From: Anaerolineae bacterium
GTDB taxonomy: Bacteria > Chloroflexota > Anaerolineae > UBA1429
Reading direction: 5' to 3'
DNA: 5,512 nt
NCBI GenBank assembly: GCA_007123335.1
Contig: SKLG01000019.1
Location: 1 to 5,512, forward strand
The position numbers and the translations under genes were made by a program. How positions within the stretch are numbered: the first letter of the stretch is position 1; every line of letters starts with the position of its first letter. The notes beneath the pieces were generated by a model. That model was not told the DNA's origin. It saw nothing but the letters and a program-made list of their open reading frames with translations, and searched no databases. Below, in pieces: positions 1-5,512 of this stretch.

Positions 1-494
1 CGCTGAGTGTTGCCGCCGGACATGGGGATAACCATCGCCCCGATGCGCTCTGCGCCGTAATGGGCGCCCAAACCACCGGTAAAGAGGCCATAGCCGTAGG
101 CGTTCTGCACCACGTCGTTGCGCGTCACCTCGCCACAGGCCAACGTGCGGGCCATTACCTCAGCCCAAAGATCGATGTCCTGGCGGGTGTAAAACACCAC
201 GGTAGGCTTGCCCGTGGTGCCGCTGGAACCATGTACCCGCACCACCTCGTCGGTGGGCACGGCCAGCAATCCAAAGGGATAGTTATCGCGAAAGTCGGTC
301 TTGCGCGTAAAAGGCAGGTGCCGGAGATCCTCCAGGCTCTGCACGTCACTCGGCTTGACACCGGCGGCCTTGAACGCCTGACGATAGAAGGGAACCCTGT
401 CCACCACGCGGGCCACCTGCGTCTTGAGGCGCGTCAGTTGTAGGGCCTCAAGCTCTTCTCGGGACGCACACTCCATCTGCGAATTCCAGACCAT
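1..494 (-). CDS. paaK: Phenylacetate-CoA ligase, N-terminal part (runs off the left edge)
   Basis: Cytoplasmic AMP-forming ligase that converts phenylacetate (or a related aryl acid), ATP and CoA to the aryl-CoA thioester. Only the first 164 codons are present; the family is usually about 430-440 residues, so the C-terminal AMP-binding and lid regions lie outside the window. Seen directly: the adenylate-forming P-loop motif VHGSSGTTGKPTVV at residues 87-100, preceded by the PaaK-like PFTRKTDFRDNYPFG segment (61-75), and the characteristic GYGLFTGGLGAHYGAERIG at 134-152 followed by PMSGGNTQ at the edge. The ATG at 494 is chosen because AGGAGGT (499-505) lies 4 nt upstream and the protein begins at the normal family position. 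It follows livF by 67 nt on the same strand, so cotranscription with the transporter is likely. Family identity is near certain. The exact substrate (phenylacetate, indoleacetate or another aryl acid) cannot be read from this fragment. Confidence 0.95.
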   Translation of the reverse strand, partial: MVWNSQMECASREELEALQLTRLKTQVARVVDRVPFYRQAFKAAGVKPSDVQSLEDLRHLPFTRKTDFRDNYPFGLLAVPTDEVVRVHGSSGTTGKPTVVFYTRQDIDLWAEVMARTLACGEVTRNDVVQNAYGYGLFTGGLGAHYGAERIGAMVIPMSGGNTQ

Positions 495-498
495 ATTG

Positions 499-505
499 AC
501 CTCCT
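499..505 (-). promoter_or_regulatory. Strong Shine-Dalgarno of paaK
   Basis: AGGAGGT on the minus strand, 4 nt before the paaK ATG at 494. It fixes the start and shows that paaK is translated from its own site rather than by stop-start coupling with livF. Confidence 0.8.
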
Positions 506-520
506 ATGACGTACGTGGGT

Positions 521-550
521 GCGTTGGGCCCAACGCGGGCTCTGACCCGC
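521..550 (-). promoter_or_regulatory. Perfect 16-bp palindrome plus adjoining hairpin between livF and paaK
   Basis: GCGTTGGGCCCAACGC (521-536) is a perfect 16-bp palindrome. It abuts and shares 2 bp with a second inverted repeat, GCGGG (535-539) and CCCGC (546-550) around a 6-nt loop. As RNA the first could fold with 6 bp and a 4-nt loop. Neither is followed by a T-run in the minus direction, so this is not a canonical intrinsic terminator. It could be an operator for a dimeric regulator, an mRNA processing or stabilising hairpin before paaK, or chance in GC-rich DNA. An 8-bp palindrome ACGTACGT lies at 509-516. Function is not established. Confidence 0.4.
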
Positions 551-561
551 TCGCCCGCCTA

Positions 562-1314
562 TCAGGCGATACCCAGATAGGCCCGCCTCATCCGTGGTGA
601 TGCCAGCAACTCTTTGGCGGTACCATCGGCGACAACCCGCCCGGTCTCCATCACATATCCCCGATCGGCGATGCGCAACGCCGCGTGAGCATCCTGCTCC
701 ACCAGCAGGATCGTCAACCCCTCTTGGCGCAAACCCACCAGGAGTTGCATCGTGTCGCGCACCAGATTGGGCGCCAGCCCAATCGAAGGCTCGTCGAGAA
801 GGAGCAGCTCTGGCGAAGCCATGAGCGCGCGCCCCGTGGCCAGCATCTGCTGTTCGCCGCCGCTGAGGCTGCCCGCCATTTGTCCCTGTCGTTCCTCCAG
901 GCGGGGGAAGAGGCGAAAGACCCGATCCAGGCGATCCTGTAAACCGACATCCCGCATCAGCCAACTTATCGGTCCCAGTAAATCCCGCAAGCGACCGGCA
1001 TGATGCTTGTAGCCGCCCAGCAGCAGATTATCACGCACGCTCATCGTCGGCAACACCTGGCGCCCCTCGGGCACCAGGGCTACACCAGTATGGGCCACCT
1101 GATGGGCAGAGAGCTGATCGAGACGCTGCTCCCGCCAGCTGACCGTGCCGTCGACTGCCGGCTCCAAGCCAACAATGGCCTTGAGTAGACTGCTCTTGCC
1201 CGCGCCGTTGGCGCCGAGAATGGCCACGATCTCCCCAGGCTCTACCGTCAGCGACGCTTCGCGCACAGCATGAATATGCCCGTATCGCACGCTGAGATTC
1301 TCGACCGTGAGCAT
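562..1314 (-). CDS. livF: Branched-chain/HAAT-type ABC transporter ATP-binding protein LivF
   Basis: One of the two cytoplasmic ATPases driving the LivHM channel. Numbering from ATG 1314 (250 aa): Walker A GANGAGKS at 34-41; Q-loop region VPEGRQVLPTMSV at 81-93, with the VPEGR form typical of LivF; signature LSGGEQQ at 150-156; Walker B LLLLDEP ending at 176; and a switch segment LLVEQDAH at 203-210 with Gln where most ABC ATPases have His, also usual for LivF. The region around residues 104-125 is about 10 residues longer than in E. coli LivF (237 aa), probably a benign loop insertion. I chose ATG 1314 because GGAGG (1322-1326) is 7 nt upstream; a GTG at 1317 in the same frame is only 4 nt from it. 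The ATG overlaps the livG stop by one base (TGATG), indicating translational coupling. The motifs needed for ATP binding and hydrolysis are all present. Confidence 0.97.
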   Translation of the reverse strand: MLTVENLSVRYGHIHAVREASLTVEPGEIVAILGANGAGKSSLLKAIVGLEPAVDGTVSWREQRLDQLSAHQVAHTGVALVPEGRQVLPTMSVRDNLLLGGYKHHAGRLRDLLGPISWLMRDVGLQDRLDRVFRLFPRLEERQGQMAGSLSGGEQQMLATGRALMASPELLLLDEPSIGLAPNLVRDTMQLLVGLRQEGLTILLVEQDAHAALRIADRGYVMETGRVVADGTAKELLASPRMRRAYLGIA

Positions 1315-2087
1315 CACTCCACCTCCGTGCCGAGGTAGGCTTCAATGACCGCCGGATTGCGGCGCACATCGTCGGGCGTACCCTGGGCCAACCGCTTGCC
1401 GTGATCGAGCACCACGATCCACTCCGCCAGTTGCATGACCACTTCCATATCATGCTCAACCAGGATGGTGGTGATACTCATGTCGCTCAACCGACGAATC
1501 AGATCGACCAGGGCGCTCTTTTCGATGCGATTCAGCCCTGCAGCTGGCTCGTCCAACAGCAACACCCGTGGCTTGCTGGCCAGCGCCCGAGCGATAGCCA
1601 GTAGGCGCTGCTGACCAAAGGGCAGGTTGGCGGCCATCTGCTCGGCCTTGGTGCCCAGCCCCACAAAGTTGAGAAAGCGCAACGCTTCGAGATAAACGTC
1701 CTCTTCTTCTCTGCGGGTGCGCGGCAATCGTAATGCCGCATCGATCAGTCGGGTCTGCCCCTGCAGATGGCAGCCCACCATGACATTCTCCAGCACGCTC
1801 ATGTCCTTGAACACCAGCGCCTGCTGGAATGTCCGTCCGATGCCGAGGCGGGCCCGCTCGTGGGCGGGCTGGCCGTTCAAACTCTTGCCCTCCATCAGTA
1901 CCTGGCCGGCGGCCGGCGACAGGACGCCGGCGATCACGTTGAGCAGCGTCGTCTTGCCCGCGCCGTTGGGGCCGATCAATGACAGGCACTGATTCACATA
2001 CACACGGAATGAGACATCGTCCACGGCCACCAGGCCACCGAACAGGTGACGAACGCGTTGTACCTCAAGGATAGTGTTGGCATCCAT
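1314..2087 (-). CDS. livG: Branched-chain/HAAT-type ABC transporter ATP-binding protein LivG
   Basis: Second cytoplasmic ATPase of the importer, pairing with LivF. Numbering from ATG 2087 (257 aa, close to the 255 aa of E. coli LivG): Walker A GPNGAGKT at 39-46; Q-loop RTFQQ with Gln88; LivG-type signature LPFGQQRLLAIARAL at 155-169; Walker B RVLLLDEP at 174-181; D-loop AAGLN at 182-186; H-switch His212 in ILVEHDM. The C-terminal NPAVIEAYLG (244-253) is the usual LivG ending. The frame is open further upstream to a TTG at 2111, inside livM, but that codon has no visible ribosome-binding site. ATG 2087 lies 4 nt past the livM stop and has GAGGA (2098-2102) 10 nt upstream, so it is preferred. 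The gene ends in a stop-start overlap with livF. All catalytic motifs are intact. Confidence 0.97.
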   Translation of the reverse strand: MDANTILEVQRVRHLFGGLVAVDDVSFRVYVNQCLSLIGPNGAGKTTLLNVIAGVLSPAAGQVLMEGKSLNGQPAHERARLGIGRTFQQALVFKDMSVLENVMVGCHLQGQTRLIDAALRLPRTRREEEDVYLEALRFLNFVGLGTKAEQMAANLPFGQQRLLAIARALASKPRVLLLDEPAAGLNRIEKSALVDLIRRLSDMSITTILVEHDMEVVMQLAEWIVVLDHGKRLAQGTPDDVRRNPAVIEAYLGTEVE

Positions 2088-2091
2088 GACC

Positions 2092-3183
2092 TTATTGTCC
2101 TCGCTGTCCAAGGACTCGGATACGCTGCCCGCCCCGTTGTGCTCGACGCCAGAGCCATGCTACGGGGCCGGTATCCCTGCTTCTGCTCCGCTCCCAGGCC
2201 TTGCGGGCACCAGCGATAAGCCCCTCCGGCATAAAGATCATGATGGCCACCAGCAGGATGCCATAGGCGATGATCTGGTATTCGCCAGAGCCGTGGCGAG
2301 TCACCAAAGGCACGATTTCGCGCAGGCCCAGCGTGAGCAGCATCACCCCAGCGGTGCCAAAGGGAGCCCCCCAGATGCTGGCCATCCCACCAACGGCAGC
2401 CATCAGCACCAGACGGATCGACAGGTCCAATTCGGCAGCCGCGGGACTGATAAAGATCATATAGTGGGTGTACAGACTACCGGCCACGCTGGCAAAGATA
2501 GCGCTGACGACCAGCGTCTGCAGCTTGTAGCGGCTGACGTCGATGCCGAGGCTTGCGGCGGCCTCCTGACTATCGCGGATGGCCCGCAAAGCACGCCCAA
2601 AGCGTGAGTTGACGATGTTCAGGGCAATGATGAGGGCGATGAGGACAAAGAACCATACCAAATAGTAGTAGGACATGTCACTGCGGATGGGCGTCCCGGC
2701 CAAGGTCAAGCGCGGGATGCCCGGAAGGCCCGAGGAACCGCCGGTGTAGGTCCTCCATTCAACGGCGATGACGTGGATAATGGCGCCAAACGCCAGAGTG
2801 CCCATGGCCAAATAGTGACCGCGCAGGCGAAAGATGGGCGCTCCGATGACGGCAGCGATGCCCCCGGTAATGATGGCAGCGGCGACCATGGCCAGCCAGG
2901 GCGACCAGTCAAAATGGGCACTGAGGATGGCCGAGCCATACGCGCCCAGCGCAAAAAAGGCGGATTGACCCAGCGAGATCTGGCCAGCAAAGCCCATCAG
3001 CAAGCACAGACCGATGGTGACGATGGAATAGATACCGATAAAGATCATGGTGCTCAGCGCATAGGGTGTGCCCAACCACAAGGGCAGCGTACCGATGAAC
3101 AGGGCCAACAAGACGATGCCGACGGCGTTGCGGTTGCTTCGCCAACGCGCATATATCGCCGAGATTTGCACGCGCATCCTCAC
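2092..3183 (-). CDS. livM: Branched-chain/HAAT-type ABC transporter permease LivM
   Basis: Integral membrane permease that forms the translocation channel with LivH; 363 aa. A short basic N-terminus (about 1-19) precedes the first hydrophobic segment (21-38). Family signatures follow: LLMGFAGQISLGQSAFFALGAY (61-82), RGHYLAMGTLAFGAI (121-135), the ATPase-contacting EAA-like loop GRALRAIRDSQEAAASLGIDVSRYK (196-220), a GGMASIWGAPFGT segment (265-277) and the terminal MPEGLIAG (318-325). About 40 further residues form an Arg-rich cytoplasmic tail, longer than in many homologues. The GTG at 3183 is preferred: AGGAGG (3192-3197) is 8 nt upstream, whereas the in-frame ATG at 3177 would be 14 nt away. 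The GTG overlaps the livH stop by 4 nt (GTGA), typical of coupled permease genes. Confidence 0.97.
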   Translation of the reverse strand: MRMRVQISAIYARWRSNRNAVGIVLLALFIGTLPLWLGTPYALSTMIFIGIYSIVTIGLCLLMGFAGQISLGQSAFFALGAYGSAILSAHFDWSPWLAMVAAAIITGGIAAVIGAPIFRLRGHYLAMGTLAFGAIIHVIAVEWRTYTGGSSGLPGIPRLTLAGTPIRSDMSYYYLVWFFVLIALIIALNIVNSRFGRALRAIRDSQEAAASLGIDVSRYKLQTLVVSAIFASVAGSLYTHYMIFISPAAAELDLSIRLVLMAAVGGMASIWGAPFGTAGVMLLTLGLREIVPLVTRHGSGEYQIIAYGILLVAIMIFMPEGLIAGARKAWERSRSRDTGPVAWLWRRAQRGGQRIRVLGQRGQ

Positions 3184-4061
3184 GACCGGCGCCTCCTCAT
3201 AGACAGGTTCATCGTGCGTCCAACCAGCACCACAAAGAGCGCCAGGAAGGCGACGCCATCCTTGATCCCCGAGGTGAGCAACCCGGCGGTGAACGACTCG
3301 AGCACGCCGAGCACCAGCCCCCCGGCAACAGCGGCGGGGGCGCTGACCATGCCGCCCATGATGGCAGCGATGAACCCCTTGAGCCCCAAGCCCAGGCCCA
3401 TATCATAGGTCACCAGCGTCAGCGGCGCGATGACGATGCCTGCCACGGCGCTCATTCCCGCGCTGATGCCGTAGGACAGATGGGACATGGCGCTGCTATC
3501 TACGCCCGAGACCTCTGCCGATCCACGGTTGATGGAACAGGCACGCACCGCCTTGCCCAGCAACGTATGCTCAAAAAAGAGATAGAGGATGATCAGCACC
3601 ACCAGGGCTACGCCCATGATCCAAATCCGCTGCCGGCTGAGGACGGCGCCCATGATCTGCAAAGGAGCGCCGGGCGTAAACTCGGGCAACGCATAGGGAA
3701 TGGTGCCCCAGAAGAGCAGGCCCAATCCACGCACCGCGATGGCTGTGCCGAGGGTGATCATGATCAGACTGACCTCTGGGGCATGCCTGGCAGGCTGAAT
3801 AGTGAGGCGATGGGTGATGACACCCACACACGTCACCAGCGCCACCGAGACCAGAGCTGCCGGGATAAAGGGCAAGCCCAGACCCAAGAGGGTCACCGCA
3901 AGCATGGCGCCGAGCATGACAAATTCGCCCTGAGCGAGGTTGATCACACCGGTCACGTTATAGATGGTGATAAAGCCTAGAGCGATGAGCACATAGATGC
4001 TGCCGATGCTCACACCGGACACCAAAAGCTGGATGTAATCGCTTAGAGCGTACTGTGGCAT
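3180..4061 (-). CDS. livH: Branched-chain/HAAT-type ABC transporter permease LivH
   Basis: Membrane-spanning partner of LivM; 293 aa, close to the 308 of E. coli LivH, with about eight hydrophobic segments. Diagnostic stretches: SGVSIGSIYVLIALGFITIY (15-34), then NVTGVINLAQGEFVMLGAM (35-53), the LivH hallmark usually written as INFAHGEF; the EAA-like cytoplasmic loop GKAVRACSINRGSAEVSGVD (169-188), somewhat divergent from the usual NPEAARLMGI form; and GLKGFIAAIMGGMVSAPAAVAGG (226-248). It ends in a basic MRRRRS. The ATG at 4061 has GAGG (4066-4069) 4 nt upstream, and this site overlaps the stop codon of the 13-codon mini-ORF in front of it. It follows the binding-protein stop by 88 nt and overlaps livM by 4 nt. 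Confidence 0.97.
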   Translation of the reverse strand: MPQYALSDYIQLLVSGVSIGSIYVLIALGFITIYNVTGVINLAQGEFVMLGAMLAVTLLGLGLPFIPAALVSVALVTCVGVITHRLTIQPARHAPEVSLIMITLGTAIAVRGLGLLFWGTIPYALPEFTPGAPLQIMGAVLSRQRIWIMGVALVVLIILYLFFEHTLLGKAVRACSINRGSAEVSGVDSSAMSHLSYGISAGMSAVAGIVIAPLTLVTYDMGLGLGLKGFIAAIMGGMVSAPAAVAGGLVLGVLESFTAGLLTSGIKDGVAFLALFVVLVGRTMNLSMRRRRS

Positions 4062-4067
4062 AACCCC

Positions 4068-4109
4068 TCAGTTCTCATAACGCTGTCGGTATCTATTCCG
4101 CAGACTCAT
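4068..4109 (-). CDS. Putative 13-codon mini-ORF ahead of livH
   Basis: ATG at 4109, stop TGA at 4070-4068, encoding MSLRNRYRQRYEN. Its Shine-Dalgarno GGGAGGTGA (4121-4113) matches the consensus AGGAGGTGA at 8 of 9 bases, with GGAGG 6 nt before the ATG, a better site than that of livH itself. The stop lies 6 nt before the livH ATG and overlaps the livH Shine-Dalgarno, so ribosomes finishing it could re-initiate on livH. The Shine-Dalgarno lies wholly in the 3' arm of a 14-bp hairpin. The peptide has four Arg, each from a different codon, and one Leu, so it does not look like a branched-chain attenuation peptide. No family is recognised. It may act only through being translated, or may not be translated at all. 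Confidence 0.4.
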   Translation of the reverse strand: MSLRNRYRQRYEN

Positions 4110-4112
4110 GTT

Positions 4113-4144
4113 TCACCTCCCAAAGGGGCTCCTTTGGGAGGTGA
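4113..4144 (-). promoter_or_regulatory. Perfect 14-bp intergenic hairpin that buries a Shine-Dalgarno
   Basis: Arms 4131-4144 and 4113-4126 are perfectly complementary over 14 bp with a 4-nt loop (4127-4130). In the operon mRNA the 5' arm begins 5 nt after the binding-protein stop codon and reads TCACCTCCC, the same as the anti-Shine-Dalgarno end of 16S rRNA. The 3' arm carries GGGAGGTGA. The stem is flanked by A-runs, not U-runs, in the minus direction, so it is not a canonical terminator of the operon. On the plus strand it is followed by T5 (4145-4149) and could stop antisense transcripts. Likely roles are protecting the 3' end of the binding-protein message from exonucleases, so that it outnumbers the permeases, and gating translation of the mini-ORF and livH. 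The structure is certain by inspection; the role is inferred. Confidence 0.8.
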
Positions 4145-4149
4145 TTTTT

Positions 4150-5373
4150 CTACCAGTTCTCCGGCGGATAGTATTCCCACTCACCGTTGATGATGCGACA
4201 GAGTACCACATCATCGGCGCTCATGCCAACATGGTCGTCGGCGGTGATGTTGAATACGCCGCTGATGCCCACAAAGTTCTGCGTGTTCTCCAGCTCGTCG
4301 CGCAGGCGCACGGGCACCTCGTTGGCGGGCACATCGGAAGGAATCCTCGACAGCGCTTCGATGGTCAGCATGATGGCGTCCCACGCGTGACCGGCAAAGG
4401 TGCTGGGCGCATTGCCCGAGCTGGCCTCGTAATCCTGCACAAACTGCTGAATCACGGCCCTTTGCGGATCGCCTTCAGCGAGGGCATCCATAGCCACCAA
4501 TTTGCCCATGGGGAACAGAACGCCTTCAGCGGCCTCGACCCCGGCCACGTCGATAAAGGGCCGCATGCCAATGCCGTGATTATGGATGATGGGCATGTCG
4601 ATATTCATCTCGCGGAACTGCTTGGTGAGAATGGCCGCGGCAGGCGGAATGGCGGTGACAAGCAACGCCTGGGCGTCGCTGGCATTGAGCTTGGTGAGCT
4701 GGGCGGTCATGTCCTTGTCGGCAGCGCCAAAGGTCTCTTCCAGGACGATCTCCACCCCTTGCTCGGCCGCCGCCTTGCGGATGGCTTTGGCGCCATCCTC
4801 ACCATAGGCGTCATTCACATGAAAGTTGGCCACCCTGGTGAGCCCCTTGGCCTTGGCGTAGCGGACCTGCCAGGGCGCGGTGTGGTCGTTATTCTGCGCC
4901 GTCTTGAAAATCCACTTGCGCTCACTCACCGGTTCAACAATGGCGCTACTGGAGGCCATGGAGATCATGGGGATCTGGGCCTCTTGCATGACCGGCACGA
5001 GCGCCATGCTGGTACCACTCGTCGTGGTGCCGATGATGGCGACGACCTTTTCATCGTCAATGAGCTTTTTAGCCACCGAGATGGTGGTGTCGGGGCTGCT
5101 CTCGGTATCCATGATCAGGATCTCCAGAGGGTGCTCGACGCCATCAGGACCAACGACCACCGAGCCGTTGGCCTTGAGCTGCTCCTGGATCATGACGGCC
5201 GCGTCCCGTTCAGGCACGCCGAGGAAGGAGGCCCCGCCGGTGATGGCGGCCATGAATCCGATCTTGTAGGTGGTGACCTGACTCTTGGGGGTGGCGGTGC
5301 GACAACCCGCCATCGTGGGGAAAAGGAGCACAACGATCAGGATAAGGCACAGGCTGCGTTTCAGGAGTTTCAT
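4150..5373 (-). CDS. livK: HAAT-family ABC transporter substrate-binding lipoprotein (LivK-like)
   Basis: Extracytoplasmic receptor that delivers ligand to LivHM; 407 aa. Residues 1-23 form a signal peptide (KLLKR, then a hydrophobic run), followed by lipobox-like MAGC with Cys24 as the lipidation site. The rest is a type I periplasmic-binding fold (Peripla_BP_6): YKIGFMAAITGGASFLGVPE (36-55), VVAIIGTTTSGTSMALVPV (110-128), IPMISMASSSAIVEP (134-148), FHVNDAYGEDGAKAI (184-198), VAGVEAAEGVL (276-286) and a C-terminal GISGVFNITADDHVG (369-383). Aligned by eye with E. coli LivJ, Tyr190 is conserved, but the ligand-ammonium Glu of its PEGV motif corresponds to His266 in NHGIG. The ligand may therefore not be a standard amino acid; the symbol is a family-level name. 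ATG 5373 has GGAGG (5379-5383) 5 nt upstream. The TAG stop at 4152-4150 lies immediately before the intergenic hairpin. Confidence 0.95.
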   Translation of the reverse strand: MKLLKRSLCLILIVVLLFPTMAGCRTATPKSQVTTYKIGFMAAITGGASFLGVPERDAAVMIQEQLKANGSVVVGPDGVEHPLEILIMDTESSPDTTISVAKKLIDDEKVVAIIGTTTSGTSMALVPVMQEAQIPMISMASSSAIVEPVSERKWIFKTAQNNDHTAPWQVRYAKAKGLTRVANFHVNDAYGEDGAKAIRKAAAEQGVEIVLEETFGAADKDMTAQLTKLNASDAQALLVTAIPPAAAILTKQFREMNIDMPIIHNHGIGMRPFIDVAGVEAAEGVLFPMGKLVAMDALAEGDPQRAVIQQFVQDYEASSGNAPSTFAGHAWDAIMLTIEALSRIPSDVPANEVPVRLRDELENTQNFVGISGVFNITADDHVGMSADDVVLCRIINGEWEYYPPENW

Positions 5374-5388
5374 CTCGTCCTCCCTTGA

Positions 5389-5512
5389 CTAGCCCCCGGC
5401 GCTGAGCGTCACCGAGGGATGGGCATGCTTCTGCTTGTCGACGCCTCCGCGCCGATACACGGGCAAGGGGGAAACATGCCGTGAATAGGTTATCGGCCCG
5501 ACGCGCCTCTGC
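5389..5512 (-). CDS. Possible C-terminal end of an upstream gene (unrecognised)
   Basis: One minus-strand frame is open from the window edge to TAG at 5391-5389, giving 40 residues that end GGVDKQKHAHPSVTLSAGG. G or C occupies 31 of its 40 third codon positions, as expected for this genome; another frame that is also open here shows far weaker bias. The stop lies 15 nt before the binding-protein ATG, with that gene's Shine-Dalgarno in the gap, which is normal operon spacing. This suggests the operon starts upstream of the window, and I see no convincing promoter in this stretch. The product is not recognised, and the fragment is too short to exclude a chance open frame. Confidence 0.42.
   Translation of the reverse strand, partial: QRRVGPITYSRHVSPLPVYRRGGVDKQKHAHPSVTLSAGG

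Noticed and set aside
2088..2111. LivG starting at TTG 2111, overlapping livM by 20 nt
   Set aside because: There is no Shine-Dalgarno before the TTG. ATG 2087 has GAGGA upstream, lies just past the livM stop and gives the usual family length.
2773..3408. Plus-strand open frame across the livH-livM junction (211 codons)
   Set aside because: It is antisense to two well-supported permease genes, with a low-complexity, Gln/Asp/Gly-rich product and no family resemblance.
4113..4149. Rho-independent terminator ending the binding-protein transcript
   Set aside because: The stem is strong, but the T5 run follows it only on the plus strand. In the direction of the operon it is followed by AAAC, so termination there is not supported.
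4108..5388. Long open frame on the plus strand opposite the binding-protein gene (426 codons)
   Set aside because: It mirrors the minus-strand gene. Its translation is rich in Gly, His, Asp and Leu with no recognisable domain, as expected for the antisense of a GC-rich gene, while the minus-strand product is an unmistakable lipoprotein receptor.
5389..5512. A promoter for the operon upstream of the binding-protein gene
   Set aside because: I found no pair of -35 and -10 boxes with acceptable spacing, and the stretch looks like coding sequence of a preceding gene.

Overview
The window holds most of one minus-strand operon, transcribed from high to low coordinates. It encodes a complete HAAT-type (Liv-like) ABC transporter and then the start of a phenylacetate-CoA ligase gene. 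In transcription order: a possible C-terminal tail of an upstream gene (5512-5389); a lipoprotein substrate-binding protein (5373-4150); a short spacer with a perfect 14-bp hairpin and a 13-codon mini-ORF; livH (4061-3180); livM (3183-2092); livG (2087-1314); livF (1314-562); a 67-nt gap with a 16-bp palindrome; and paaK (494 to beyond position 1). No stretch over 300 bases lacks a gene. No RNA gene, insertion sequence or CRISPR array was seen.

The DNA is GC-rich, with strong GC preference at third codon positions. Nearly every gene has an AGGAGG-like Shine-Dalgarno sequence. The binding protein carries a lipobox cysteine, as expected in monoderm bacteria (Firmicutes, Chloroflexota) but also found elsewhere. 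My best guess is a fermentative or anaerobic bacterium, perhaps Chloroflexota. This rests on the lipoprotein form, the composition and general resemblance only, and I hold it loosely.

How the genes fit together: the lipoprotein would capture a small carboxylated ligand outside the membrane. LivH and LivM form the channel and LivG and LivF power uptake. PaaK, next in the same direction, would activate phenylacetate or a related aryl acid to its CoA thioester. The binding protein has His where E. coli LivJ has the Glu that holds the ligand ammonium group. With paaK adjacent, this makes an aromatic or other non-amino acid a serious alternative to leucine, isoleucine or valine.

The most unusual non-coding signal lies between the binding protein gene and livH. 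A 14-bp stem buries a near-perfect Shine-Dalgarno sequence that precedes a 13-codon mini-ORF, which ends 6 nt before livH. This looks like a translational coupling or stoichiometry device. Its function is inference.
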